64,000 bases of DNA, from the NCBI GenBank assembly GCA_963801105.1, contig CAWDDH010000003.1, forward strand, positions 558,001 through 622,000, written 5' to 3'. Shown piece by piece: positions 44,186 through 52,964 of this stretch. The notes below the pieces were generated by a model. The model was not told the DNA's origin. It was given only the letters and a program-made list of their open reading frames with translations, and searched no databases. The number at the start of each line of letters is the position of its first letter. The stretch's first letter is position 1. Origin of the DNA: JAENVU01 sp963801105 (GTDB lineage Bacteria > Actinomycetota > Acidimicrobiia > IMCC26256 > JAENVU01). The translations under genes were made by a program, and so were the position numbers.

Positions 44186-45202
44186 TCAGGCCGGCTTCTG
44201 CCCCACGCAGTGCCAGTTCAGCGTCAGCAGCTCTTCTTCCTCGGCCTGGATGTACGAGTGACTGTTCTCGTTCATCCGCTGCATCATCGCGTCGGTCTTC
44301 CTCGGGATCACGTGGATCTTCGCGAGGAACTTGAACACCGCTTCGTACCGGTCGAAGAGCGCGACTTCCTTCTTCACCATCTCCACCGCACCCCTCCCGA
44401 CGGAGGAGACGAGATCGAAACCGGCGTTCGCGTAGGCATCCTCCCAGTATTTGGAGTACCAGAGCCCGCCGAACACGGTCAGCTCGCGGGTGTGCTGGAT
44501 CAAGGTCCGCTGATGCTCGTCGTCCCGGTCGTACGCGTCCAGCGCGGCGACGTCGTTCATCACGAACCTCCCACCCGGCTTCAGGACGCGGAAGACCTCC
44601 CCGAACGTGAAGTCGTGATCGGTCAGGTAGGTCAGGGGCTGGATCGCGTACACGGCGTCGAACGTGCCGTCGTCGAACTCGAGCGCCTTGTTGAAGTCGC
44701 CGACGGAGAAGTTCGAACGCACAAGGTTCGGGTTCCGCCACGCCTTCTCGATCTGTGACTCGTCGAGGTTGATGCCATAGGGCGTGGCTCCGGTCAGCTC
44801 GGCCATGTGCTCGGCGATCGCCCCGCACCCGCAGCCCAGATCCAACACCTTGTCGCCCAGACCGATCGCGAGGTCGTTCGCCACGATCCGCTCGAAGAGA
44901 ATCTGGTTGTCGAGCACCGATCGCTCAGGATCGATGACCGGCGGCATGTACATCTTCTCCACGGACCCGAGCGTGCAGAGCAGGTGGATGATCCGGTACA
45001 GCTGCTGGAGCTCCGCGCTGCTCCCCTGTCGGTAGCCCCGGATCGGCACTCCGGCCTCGTAGTCGGCCTTGGTGTTCTCCGGCGAGTCGGTGAACAACTC
45101 GTCGTAGGTCCCCATGAAGGCATGGAACTCCGCGTCACTCACCCGGAGCAGGCCGACGAGAGCCCCGAGGCGGTCGCGAACGGTCGTCGGCTTGTGCTTC
45201 AT
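44186..45202 (-). CDS. SAM-dependent methyltransferase, sterol C24-methyltransferase-like
   Basis: A 338-residue class I methyltransferase. The SAM-binding motif is VLDLGCGCGAIAEHMAEL, followed by an acidic strand (YGINLDESQ) and FDAVYAIQPLTYLTDH with FRVLKPGGRFVMND. These match sterol 24-C-methyltransferases (Erg6-like), including the conserved FDAVYAI and VLKPGG blocks. A roughly 110-residue N-terminal helical extension precedes the Rossmann fold. The substrate may be a sterol or another isoprenoid or fatty chain. Its proximity to lipid-catabolic genes supports a lipid substrate. Confidence 0.7.
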   Translation of the reverse strand: MKHKPTTVRDRLGALVGLLRVSDAEFHAFMGTYDELFTDSPENTKADYEAGVPIRGYRQGSSAELQQLYRIIHLLCTLGSVEKMYMPPVIDPERSVLDNQILFERIVANDLAIGLGDKVLDLGCGCGAIAEHMAELTGATPYGINLDESQIEKAWRNPNLVRSNFSVGDFNKALEFDDGTFDAVYAIQPLTYLTDHDFTFGEVFRVLKPGGRFVMNDVAALDAYDRDDEHQRTLIQHTRELTVFGGLWYSKYWEDAYANAGFDLVSSVGRGAVEMVKKEVALFDRYEAVFKFLAKIHVIPRKTDAMMQRMNENSHSYIQAEEEELLTLNWHCVGQKPA

Positions 45203-45345
45203 CCTCGGGCTCCCGGCACTGGCGAGATGGACCCTCGCGAGAGGGCACGCGTGTCTGGCCCGGTCAGTGTTCCATAGCCCGGTACCGCCGGTGCGAGGCC
45301 GCCCGTCGTCGACGCCCGGTCGGTCTCCCGGCCCATACTGGCCCC

Positions 45346-46083
45346 ATGTCCCACGACCCTCAGCTGGTGATCCGCTCCGACCGCGACGGCCTGTGCACGC
45401 TCACGCTCAACCGGCCCGACAAGCTGAACGCCCTCACCCCGGCCACGTTCGTCGCGCTGCGCGGGCACCTCGACGCGATCGCCGCCGACGAATCGGTCCG
45501 GTGCGTGGTGCTCGCCGGCGCGGGCCGCTCGTTCTGTGCCGGTCACGACCTCGGAGCGATCTCCAGCGGGGAGCGGGCGCCGAGCCGGCACTTCGAGCCC
45601 GAAACGGTCGATGCGCTCGAACGGCTTCCCCAACCGACGATCGCGCGGCTGCACGGGCACTGCTTCACCGGTGGGCTCGAGCTGGCGCTCGCGTGCGACC
45701 TGCTGGTCGCGGCGACCTCGACCCGGCTCGGTGACACCCACGGCCAGTGGGGCCTCGTCCCGATCTGGGGCATGTCGATCCGCCTCCCTGAGCGGGTCGG
45801 GCGGTCCATGGCGAAGCAGCTGATGTTCACCAGCCGGCGCATCGACGGCGCGACCGCGGCCGAGATCGGTCTGGTCGACGTGGCGGTACCCGACGCCGAC
45901 CTCGATGACGCCGTGGCCCGACTGGCGGCGGAGATCCTCACCAACTCGCCGGGGACGAACCGGCGGGTCAAGCGCCTGCTCGCAGACCGCGAGGACCTCG
46001 CCCGTACGGCCGCGTTGGACCACGAGCGCGAGTTGCCCTACGGCGTGCCCGAGGACATGGCGGAGCGGATGAGCCGTGACTGA
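45346..46083 (+). CDS. Enoyl-CoA hydratase/isomerase
   Basis: A 245-residue crotonase with the oxyanion-hole motifs FCAGHDLGAISSGE and LHGHCFTGGLELALACDLL. Where many hydratases have the second Glu, this protein reads LVPIWGMSIRLPE, so its exact reaction is uncertain. It overlaps the acyl-CoA dehydrogenase gene by 8 bp and should be co-translated with it. Confidence 0.9.
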   Translation: MSHDPQLVIRSDRDGLCTLTLNRPDKLNALTPATFVALRGHLDAIAADESVRCVVLAGAGRSFCAGHDLGAISSGERAPSRHFEPETVDALERLPQPTIARLHGHCFTGGLELALACDLLVAATSTRLGDTHGQWGLVPIWGMSIRLPERVGRSMAKQLMFTSRRIDGATAAEIGLVDVAVPDADLDDAVARLAAEILTNSPGTNRRVKRLLADREDLARTAALDHERELPYGVPEDMAERMSRD

Positions 46084-47323
46084 CGCGACCGCGGACGGCG
46101 AGAGATTCCCCGGCCGCCGCGCGCTCGAGACCCTGCTCGCCGAGCTGCTCCCCGCCGGGTGGGGCGACGCCGTGCGCGCCGGTGACGCGGCGACGGTCGA
46201 GACGCTCAGGGGAACGATCGACAACCCCTCGGTGGTCCATGCGCTCGGCGCGGCCGGCTGGGTCGCACCGCACTACGCGCCGGAGCACGGTGGCCGCGGC
46301 CTGACCCGCGGCGAGGCCCGGCGAGCACTCACGCTGCTGAACCGATGGGAGGTCCCGCACGTGCCCCGGGGCTCGGGCCTCGCACTGGCCGCGCCGACGA
46401 TCGACGAGTGGGCGACCGACGCCACCAAGCGCCATCTGCTCCCCCGTCTCCTCACCGGCGAGGAGCGTTGGTGCCAGCTGTTCTCCGAGCCGGGCGCGGG
46501 CTCGGACATGGCGTCGCTCGCCACCACCGCCGAGCGCGACGGCGAGCAGTGGGTGGTCAACGGCCAGAAGGTGTGGACGACGTTCGGACACCAGTCCGAG
46601 CGCGCGATGCTCCTCGCGCGCACCGACCCCGATCAGCCGAAGCACAAGGGCATCACCTACTTCGGGCTGGACATGCGGGCCCCGGGCGTCGAGGTACGTC
46701 CCCTCGTGAACATCGCCGGGCAGCTCGAGTTCAACGAGGTGTTCCTCACCGAGGCTCGCGTCGACGACCTCGATCGGATCAGCCCCGTCGGCGAGGGATG
46801 GGCGGCGGCGATGACGACTCTCGGCGCCGAGCGTCACGCGCTCTCGGGCGCGCGCACGAAGCGCAAGTCCTCCGACGAGATACTCGGCGGCAAGCCCTAC
46901 GCCGAGGTCGAAGCGATGGCCGTGGCCCGCGGCATCGGCACGGATCCGACCGGCCGGCAGCGGCTCATGGACGAGCACATCGCCGGCCGGGTCCTGGCCA
47001 TGAACCTCGAGCGGGCCCGGGCCCGAGCAGCGGCCGGTCAGGCCCCCGGGCCCGAGGGTTCGCTCACCAAGATCGCCAAGGCCAGGGCGAACCAGCACCT
47101 CCAGGAGCTGGCGATGGACCTGCTCGGCGCGGATGCGATCGCGTGGCTCGACGGTGACGACACCGCAGAATGGGTGACCCAGTTCCTCCGGACGCGGGCC
47201 AACTCGATCGAGGGTGGGACCTCGGAGATCCAGCGCAACATCATCGGCGAGCGAGTGCTGGGCCTGCCCCGCGAGCCCGACCCGTACCGGGGCCGGCCCT
47301 GGCGGTCGGTCCCCAGGAGCTGA
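46076..47323 (+). CDS. Acyl-CoA dehydrogenase
   Basis: A 415-residue FAD enzyme of the acyl-CoA dehydrogenase family. The flavin-contact segment is CQLFSEPGAGSDMA and the C-terminal catalytic region RTRANSIEGGTSEIQRNII carries the expected Glu. It oxidises an acyl-CoA thioester. A GTG start overlaps the upstream hydratase gene by 8 bp. The large-substrate type would fit steroid or branched-chain catabolism, but its preference is unknown. Confidence 0.93.
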   Translation: MTDATADGERFPGRRALETLLAELLPAGWGDAVRAGDAATVETLRGTIDNPSVVHALGAAGWVAPHYAPEHGGRGLTRGEARRALTLLNRWEVPHVPRGSGLALAAPTIDEWATDATKRHLLPRLLTGEERWCQLFSEPGAGSDMASLATTAERDGEQWVVNGQKVWTTFGHQSERAMLLARTDPDQPKHKGITYFGLDMRAPGVEVRPLVNIAGQLEFNEVFLTEARVDDLDRISPVGEGWAAAMTTLGAERHALSGARTKRKSSDEILGGKPYAEVEAMAVARGIGTDPTGRQRLMDEHIAGRVLAMNLERARARAAAGQAPGPEGSLTKIAKARANQHLQELAMDLLGADAIAWLDGDDTAEWVTQFLRTRANSIEGGTSEIQRNIIGERVLGLPREPDPYRGRPWRSVPRS

Positions 47324-47380
47324 GCGGCGGCGAGCCGCGGCGCGCCCCACATCTGTCCACCTCGCAGGTCGCTCCGGGGC

Positions 47381-47806
47381 TCAGCCGTGGGAGCTCGACG
47401 CGGGACCAGGAGCGGCGACGCCGGTGAGATCCTCGAGCGCGCGCTGGAGCTGGGCGTAGCGGGGAGCTCCGAGCGTGTCGGCAATGCGCCGCTCGGCTGC
47501 CTGGGCCTGGCCGAGGACGGTCTCTTGCAGCTGCCAGCCCTTCGCGGTGAGGCGGACGACGCGGGCACGGCCGTCGTCGGGATCGGGTTCGCGGGTGAGG
47601 TAGCCGCGCGCTTCGAGATGGCGGAGCAGGTCGTTCACCGACTGCTTCGTGATCTGGAGCTGATCCGCGAGCTCGGACGGCCGCTGCCCGTCGAGGCCCG
47701 GGTAGCGAAAGAGTCCGACGTGCGCCGGGTTCACGTCCTCATAGCCCGCCGAAAGGACCCCTGCGAAGATCTGCCGCCACACCGATTGCCAGGCGAGGCG
47801 CATCAT
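47381..47806 (-). CDS. MarR-family regulator
   Basis: A 141-residue winged-helix protein: ELADQLQITKQSVNDLLRHLEARGYLTREPDPDDGRARVVRLT is the recognition helix and wing. It would act as a dimer on the inverted repeat just upstream and control itself and the divergent cupin gene. The first of two Mets (47806) is used. An upstream in-frame GTG at 47848 is possible and would place the start almost at the operator. Confidence 0.88.
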   Translation of the reverse strand: MMRLAWQSVWRQIFAGVLSAGYEDVNPAHVGLFRYPGLDGQRPSELADQLQITKQSVNDLLRHLEARGYLTREPDPDDGRARVVRLTAKGWQLQETVLGQAQAAERRIADTLGAPRYAQLQRALEDLTGVAAPGPASSSHG

Positions 47807-47855
47807 CGCGCCGACGTGCGGGCCGGCCTCGGAAGATCTGCTTGACACGATAGTA

Positions 47856-47888
47856 AGGATACCATACGATCTAGTAGTAAGGTATCCT
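47856..47888. promoter_or_regulatory. MarR-type operator between divergent genes
   Basis: In an AT-rich patch between the MarR gene and the cupin gene there is an 8-bp inverted repeat, aggatacc (47856-47863) and ggtatcct (47881-47888). It is overlaid by a direct repeat tagtaagg at 47851-47858 and 47875-47882. The patch contrasts with the GC-rich surroundings and is the likely shared promoter/operator. Confidence 0.7.
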
Positions 47889-47919
47889 GACCACCCACCG
47901 ACGGGAACGAGACAGACCG

Positions 47920-48432
47920 ATGACCACCGCGATCGTTGACGCACCTGGGAACGACCAAGCACCGGCGTGGTGGTTCCTCGACCTCCTGGTCCTCGAGCAC
48001 CGGTGCGCGCCGGGGATGGAGACCGTCGTGCTCGAGATGACGTTGCCGGTCGGGTCCTCCGCGCCGCTGCACGTGCACGAGTCCCTCGACGACACCTGGT
48101 ACATCCTCGATGGCGAGATGGTGGTCCGCTGCGGTGACGACACCCGACGCGTCGGCAGCGGACACTGGGTGTCGATGCCACGCGGTGTCCCCCACACCTT
48201 CCGGGTGGTCGGCGACCACGACGCTCGCATCCTGCTCGTCCACGACAACGCGACCTTCCGCGACCTGATCCGCGATCTGGGCGTCCCGGCCCAGGCCCAC
48301 GTGGTGCCGCCACAGCCGGTGTTCCCTCCGATGGAGGAGCTCGCACGCGTCGCCGGCTCTCACGACCTCACTCCGGTCGGGCCACCGATGAGCGCCGAAG
48401 ACGCCGACGCCATCCTCGCGGCCACCCACTGA
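47920..48432 (+). CDS. Cupin-domain protein
   Basis: A 170-residue cupin. Motif 1 is APLHVHESLDDTWYILDGE (two His and a Glu-type ligand) and motif 2 is MPRGVPHTFRVVG. The C-terminal 50 residues are Pro/Ala-rich and outside the barrel. Reaction unknown. It is divergent from the MarR gene and 46 bp before the glyoxalase-like gene, with which it is probably co-transcribed under MarR control. Confidence 0.88.
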   Translation: MTTAIVDAPGNDQAPAWWFLDLLVLEHRCAPGMETVVLEMTLPVGSSAPLHVHESLDDTWYILDGEMVVRCGDDTRRVGSGHWVSMPRGVPHTFRVVGDHDARILLVHDNATFRDLIRDLGVPAQAHVVPPQPVFPPMEELARVAGSHDLTPVGPPMSAEDADAILAATH

Positions 48433-48478
48433 TCCACGGACCACTCGACCGGTCGGGAACGGCTCGGGACAACCGACG

Positions 48479-48904
48479 ATGCTCGTGCACTCGCTCGGCC
48501 ACGTCGTGCTGAAGGTACGAGACCTCCGCCGCTCCGAAGCGTTCTATGCCGACGTGTTGGGCATGCCGATCATCTCGCGCATCTCGGATCCGGTCCTCAT
48601 GACCTTCTTCTCACTCGGCGTGCATCATCACGATTTCGCCCTCATGGCAGTCGGCGAGCACGCACCGTTGGCCGACTCCGACGCGACGGGACTCGCGCAC
48701 GTCGCGTTCAAGGTCGGTGACTCACTGGATGAGCTCGAATCCGTCATGTGCGACCTCGAGGCCGCGGGAGTCGCGATCCAGTGCGTGGCGGAGCGCGCGT
48801 TCACCACCAGTGTGCACACGCTCGATCCCGACCAGAACGAGATCGAGCTCTACGTCGATACCTCGGACGCGTGGACGACCGCGGAAGCCGCCACCTCCAC
48901 CTGA
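48479..48904 (+). CDS. Glyoxalase / extradiol-dioxygenase-like (VOC) protein
   Basis: A 141-residue VOC-fold protein with two beta-alpha-beta-beta-beta units. Candidate metal ligands are the His in LGHVVLKV, the His of GLAHVAFKV and the Glu in QNEIELYVD, as in type I extradiol dioxygenases and glyoxalases. Its 3' end overlaps the antisense membrane-protein gene by 55 bp. Substrate not known. Confidence 0.88.
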   Translation: MLVHSLGHVVLKVRDLRRSEAFYADVLGMPIISRISDPVLMTFFSLGVHHHDFALMAVGEHAPLADSDATGLAHVAFKVGDSLDELESVMCDLEAAGVAIQCVAERAFTTSVHTLDPDQNEIELYVDTSDAWTTAEAATST

Positions 48905-49542
48905 CGCGCCCCTCCCTCACCCACCCCGGCCGTCCTCGGCCCGGTGGCACGTTCGGATTCGAGGAGCGCAACGAAGACCGCGAGCATGCTGAACCCGTAG
49001 ACCGCGACCGCGCTGGGTAGCAGCGCCGTGAACTGCAGCCCGATCAGTGCGACCGACCACACGCCGGCGGCAAGCACCGTCAGGCGTCGCCACCCTCCCC
49101 AGCGGCCGGACTTCAGTGCCGTGCGACCTGCGACGACCAAGCCGATGGCCTGCGTGACGGAGAACAGACCGAACAGCGCCAGGACGATTCCCGGTCCGGT
49201 GTCGTCGATCCGCTGGGTGCGGAACGCGGTCAGCACGAGCTCGCAGGCGCCGATGCCCGCCGCGCCGACGATCGCCATGTTCATGCCGACCGACGCGGAC
49301 CGCGTTCCGCCGGCCGCCCCGCTCCGGTGCACCCCCCAGAGGCCGATGACCATCAACAGCTGCCCACATGCCCACATCGGCTCGATGGTCCACATCGCAC
49401 CCGGTGTCCAGGGGTAACTGACCTGGTGGGTCCCGACGGTGCCGCTCGCCTGCACCACCTGGGTGATCACGCCGCCGAACGCGATGACGGTTGCACCGAC
49501 GATGCCGGCGATGGCGGCCCGCTCGATCGATTCCCGCATCAA
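48850..49542 (-). CDS. Polytopic membrane protein under TetR control
   Basis: A 230-residue protein with six predicted membrane helices and a hydrophilic C-terminal tail of about 35 residues. It has no signature of a known transporter. A second Met at 49539 could be the start. It is divergent from the TetR gene at 49620 with the operator between them, so regulation by that TetR is likely. The last 55 bp are antisense to the VOC gene. Confidence 0.75.
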   Translation of the reverse strand: MMRESIERAAIAGIVGATVIAFGGVITQVVQASGTVGTHQVSYPWTPGAMWTIEPMWACGQLLMVIGLWGVHRSGAAGGTRSASVGMNMAIVGAAGIGACELVLTAFRTQRIDDTGPGIVLALFGLFSVTQAIGLVVAGRTALKSGRWGGWRRLTVLAAGVWSVALIGLQFTALLPSAVAVYGFSMLAVFVALLESERATGPRTAGVGEGGARQVEVAASAVVHASEVST

Positions 49543-49570
49543 CCCGCTCCCTCCGTCTCTGGCTAGAGTC

Positions 49571-49597
49571 AGTTACTAGAGTGCTTCTCTAGTGACT
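49571..49597. promoter_or_regulatory. TetR operator palindrome
   Basis: The half-site AGTTACTAGAG (49571-49581) faces CTCTAGTGACT (49587-49597) across a 5-bp spacer: an 11-bp inverted repeat with one mismatch. A third ctagag copy is at 49563. It fills most of the 77-bp gap between the membrane-protein and tetR starts and can control both. Confidence 0.8.
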
Positions 49598-49619
49598 TGC
49601 TCGTATATTGACTCCCTTC

Positions 49620-50258
49620 ATGGCCAAGGTCAAGGGAAGCGCTCGACGCGACAAGGCGGTCGCGACTCGCGGCCGGATCATCGCGGCCGCCGAAACCGAG
49701 TTCGCCGCCCACGGGTACCACGGCGCGACGATCGCCGACATCGCCACCAGGGCCGGCGTAGCACCACAAACCGTGTACTTCACCTTCAACACGAAGGCCA
49801 AGCTCATGAGTGCGGTCATCGACCGGGCGGTCATGGGCGACGATCCGCATCTCCCGGAGAGCACCGACTGGTGGTCGGCGATGATCGCCGAACCGAGTGC
49901 CGAGCTCGCGTTCGGACACTTCGTGCACGGTGCCGGCCCGCTGCTCGCTCGCGCCAGCCTCATGTCGGAGATCCTGCGCGCCGCAGCGTTGACCGACGAC
50001 GAGGTGCGAGAGACCCACGAGCTCCACGAGCGCATGCGCCGAGATGCGTACCGCAAGGTCGTGGAGATCCTGGCCGAGAAAGCCCCGTTGAAGCCAGGAC
50101 TGACCACCGAGACCGCGACCGACATACTGTTCGCGTTCCTCGGCGACAGCCTCTACCAGCTCATGACCACCCAGCTCGGCTGGACGCACGACCGGCTCAT
50201 CGAGTGGCTCGATGACACGCTGCCCGGACTGCTCTTCGAATCCCGCGCCAATCCGTGA
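49620..50258 (+). CDS. TetR-family regulator
   Basis: A 212-residue TetR-type protein. The DNA-binding domain is ATIADIATRAGVAPQTVYFTFNTKAKLM. The C-terminal all-helical domain would bind an inducer. The ATG at 49620 was chosen; an in-frame TTG 12 bp upstream is less likely. It presumably represses itself and the divergent membrane-protein gene via the palindrome at 49571-49597. Confidence 0.92.
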   Translation: MAKVKGSARRDKAVATRGRIIAAAETEFAAHGYHGATIADIATRAGVAPQTVYFTFNTKAKLMSAVIDRAVMGDDPHLPESTDWWSAMIAEPSAELAFGHFVHGAGPLLARASLMSEILRAAALTDDEVRETHELHERMRRDAYRKVVEILAEKAPLKPGLTTETATDILFAFLGDSLYQLMTTQLGWTHDRLIEWLDDTLPGLLFESRANP

Positions 50259-50271
50259 GCCGGATCCTCGG

Positions 50272-51055
50272 TCATCCCGCCATCATCTGCTCGAGTGCTG
50301 CTTGATCGGGTCCGACGAACGGCGACGCGTCCGGCGCGGCCGAGAGGGACGACAGCAACCGCTCGGTCATGGCTCCCGAGGCTGCGGGCAGATGGCTGCT
50401 CAGGACCATCGTCGGCGCCAGGCTCGCGATGCCGTCGAGCTCCTTGGCGAAGGCGGCCCGGTCCACCTTGTGGAGCCACGGTGAGTCGACCGTCGCCCAG
50501 AGCACCTGACCGTCGCGGAGGTCATCGTCTGCGAGGTCGGCCGCGTTCTCGGGCACCTCTTGCAGCAGCGCACCGAAGCAGTCGGAGCTGAAGAACGCGC
50601 CGGACCGGTCGTCGAGGAACCCGGTCGTCGACGGGTTGTCGAACACGGGTGGCTTGATCGCGGTCAGCGTCCGGTCGCCGACGGTGATCTTCTGGTCGGG
50701 ATTGACGAGATACACGCGGTCCATCGGGAGCCCGTCGGCGAGTCCCATGATGCCGACGCCGAGGAACGTCGTGATCACCCGGATCTGCGGGTTCTCGGCG
50801 AGCAGCCGGTGCACGTTGCCGATGTGGTCGAAGTCCGTGTGCGTGAGCCAGATCCACTGCAGGTCGGCGGGGTCGATCACGGACTGCAGTGCGGTCATGT
50901 ACTCGTCGCGCTCGACCGACCGTTCCGGTGTCGACGAGCACCGGCTCCGAGCCGTGCAGGACGAAGGCGTTGACGGGTACGAGCCCGAGACCGGGAATCG
51001 CGACGTTCGAGGTGAGGACGTCGATGCCGGGTGCGGCGGTGTAGGCGGTGGCCAT
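50272..51055 (-). pseudogene. Metallo-beta-lactamase-fold hydrolase with one frameshift
   Basis: The N-terminal part from an ATG at 51055 (first strands, ending EPVLVDTGT) and the C-terminal part (active-site motif WLTHTDFDHIGN, then FSSDCFG) are in different frames. Removing one G at about 50925, in ACGGTCGG, joins them into a normal protein of about 260 residues. The HxHxDH-type motif reads THTDFDH, a common variant. It could be a real mutation or an assembly error; neighbouring genes show the same problem. It lies downstream of the maleylpyruvate-isomerase-like gene. Confidence 0.75.
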
Positions 51056-51083
51056 GGTGGTGTGCTCCTCGGGATCGGTTGGT

Positions 51084-51854
51084 TCAGAACGGGACGACGG
51101 TGGCGAGCAGGCCGGTCGCGGGCTCGCGGCCGGCGAGGGTGCGGCAGAACTCGACCGCGTCGAGCGAGAGCCGCTCGACGTCCGCGGCATCCGGCTCATG
51201 GGCGTAGGTGCCGCCGGCCGGGCCGGTCAGCTCCAAGACGAACGGCCGGCCGTGACGGCGCGCCCATTCGGCGACGACGTCTTCGACGATGCGGCCGTCG
51301 TGGTCGGCGCTGAGCTCGAGAGGAAGGTCGAGCGCCTGAGCGGTGTCGACGCGGTGCATCCAGGTGTCGCGCAGGTAGATGGTGTCGACGAGGTACCCGA
51401 GCTTCCAGGTCTCGTGCACCGGACCGTCGATCTTGAGCTTCGCGTGATTGCGGAAGAGTCCCGGGGTGCGGCGGCGACCGCGCACCGTCTTGGGCGCGAC
51501 CGCCGTGAGCCGCTCGACGATCTGCGGCGGGGTGAGCTCGGCGCGTTCACGCACCTGGACGTCGGAGAGCGCGGCCTCGAGCGGTCCGCCGTGCGCCTTG
51601 CGGTGCGCGTAGCCGGCCCGCAACTGATGGACGTTCTCACGCATCGACGCTCCGGCTTCGCATGCGCCCAGGACGTGCTGGTACATCGCGCGCACGTCCC
51701 AGGCCGGGCACTCGGTCTGCGTTGCCCATTGGGCGGGATCGAGCCACGCAGCATCGTGAGGGTCCGATCCAGCTCCGCCGCCTTGGAGGCGCATGGCCTC
51801 GTCATGGGTCAGCGGTGCAAGGGTCGAGACTTCGGTGGTGGTCATGGTCATCAT
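51084..51854 (-). CDS. Mycothiol-dependent maleylpyruvate isomerase-like protein
   Basis: A 256-residue DinB-superfamily protein of the mycothiol maleylpyruvate isomerase N-terminal type: LDPAQWATQTECPAWDVRAMYQHVLGACEAG is the typical start of the four-helix bundle, and a metal-ligand His occurs in MYQHVLG; further His residues follow later. Such proteins use mycothiol or bacillithiol in isomerisation or detoxification. AGGAGC precedes the ATG at 51854. The upstream TetR gene reaches or overlaps the start. Confidence 0.8.
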   Translation of the reverse strand: MMTMTTTEVSTLAPLTHDEAMRLQGGGAGSDPHDAAWLDPAQWATQTECPAWDVRAMYQHVLGACEAGASMRENVHQLRAGYAHRKAHGGPLEAALSDVQVRERAELTPPQIVERLTAVAPKTVRGRRRTPGLFRNHAKLKIDGPVHETWKLGYLVDTIYLRDTWMHRVDTAQALDLPLELSADHDGRIVEDVVAEWARRHGRPFVLELTGPAGGTYAHEPDAADVERLSLDAVEFCRTLAGREPATGLLATVVPF

Positions 51855-52480
51855 CTGCTCCTTGTGGTCTTGGACTTCTTGCGAGACGGGGACGAGTCGC
51901 CGCGACCAGCATGTCGACCGCCCGGTCCACGAGGACCGCCCATCGGTCGCCGCCCGGCTCGTTCGACAACTGCTGCGCGACGAGACCGGCGAGCACCGCG
52001 GTCCACAGATCGACACCGAACGGATCGAGACCGACGGCCTCGAGCCGTTCGGCCGTCAGGTCGTAGGCAGCCTCGCGCGACCGCGTAGCTGCGCTCCGAC
52101 GGGACGAAGTCCGGGATCGTCCGCTGGAACAGCAACTGGTACCGGACCGGATCGCTCACGCAGAACTCGAAGAACCGGTGAGCGCTGCGGCGGGCCGCGT
52201 CGAGTCGCCTCTCGACGCTCTCTCCGGCGTCGGTGTCGTCGGTCATCCACTCGAGGAACGCCTGGTTCCCCTGGGCGAACATGGCGTCGTAGATCTCGTG
52301 CTTCGAGGCGAAGTACGAGTAGAGCGACTGGGCCCGCATCCCCACCCGGGCCCCGAGGTCCCGCAGCGACAGGCCGGCCAGACCGTGCTCGCGGACCTGC
52401 TCCCAGGCCGCGTCGACGATCTCGTCCGCCGTTTCCTGACGGCGTCTGGTTTTCCTGTCGCTATTCGGTGTTCCTGACAT
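51802..52480 (-). pseudogene. TetR-family regulator with one frameshift
   Basis: The N-terminal half (helix-turn-helix LSLRDLGARVGMRAQSLYSYFASKHEI, and the first ligand-domain helices to FVPSERSYA) and the C-terminal half (EAAYDLTAERLEAVGLDPFGVDLWTAVLAGL...) are in different frames. One extra G in GCGGTCGCG at about 52080 accounts for it. After the shift the original frame is Arg-rich nonsense to 51851; the correct frame ends at 51802, inside the next gene. A perfect 7-bp palindrome overlaps the ATG at 52480. Confidence 0.75.
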
Positions 52481-52487
52481 TGTCAGG
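52473..52487. promoter_or_regulatory. Operator palindrome at the TetR start codon
   Basis: CCTGACATTGTCAGG is a 7-bp inverted repeat around a single T. It contains the tetR start codon (52478-52480 on the minus strand), so a bound repressor would block transcription or initiation directly. Confidence 0.75.
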
Positions 52488-52592
52488 CATTCAAGCAAGA
52501 CGGGGATGCAATGTCAAGGGACAATCGCGTCGCTCGGAACGTCGGCGACCCCGCGAGCGAAGGAGCCCTCAGGTTCACTCAGATATCCGTCG

Positions 52593-52640
52593 ACACCTGA
52601 GTGGAATCTCGAGGGAACACCTGAGTGGGATCTCGAGGGA
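52593..52640. repeat. Tandem 24-bp direct repeat
   Basis: Two adjacent copies of a 24-bp unit (acacctgagtgg-a/g-atctcgaggga) differ at one base. They lie in the 484-bp non-coding stretch between the tetR start and the glycosyltransferase gene, about 110-160 bp after the TetR operator. They could be binding sites for a regulator; a LuxR-type remnant lies 110 bp further on. Confidence 0.8.
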
Positions 52641-52751
52641 CAGGCGGGCGACGACATGGCCACCGACACGACACTCACTTCACGGCTCGCCCAGGTCCCT
52701 CTGGGTCGGGCCGATCATGCTGGCCCTGGGCGCGGTATCCCCGCCACCCCG

Positions 52752-52930
52752 GGTCCACGTTGGGTGCCGTCGTGCAGGAGCCATCGCCCCGCGCGTTCCC
52801 GTCTTCTCGAAGATCGCCTTGCAGCGGTCCTGCACCGCCCACGGTGAGATGAAGAGACGCTCGGCGATCGCCGCGGTGTCCCGCCCTGCGCAACCAGGGT
52901 CGCGGCCTCGGGGGGCGCCAACCGCCAACC
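52752..52930 (-). pseudogene. LuxR-type helix-turn-helix remnant
   Basis: On the minus strand a short open stretch reads RDTAAIAERLFISPWAVQDRCKAIFEKTG, the recognisable recognition-helix part of a GerE/LuxR domain. The preceding helix (PPEAATLVAQG) is in another frame, and no sensor domain or start codon is found. This is a truncated, frameshifted fragment. The rest of the gap 52488-52964 holds the tandem repeat and nothing else seen. Confidence 0.6.
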
Positions 52931-52964
52931 GCCAACGCCTTCGCAGTGCGCCTAGCGTCGGCTC

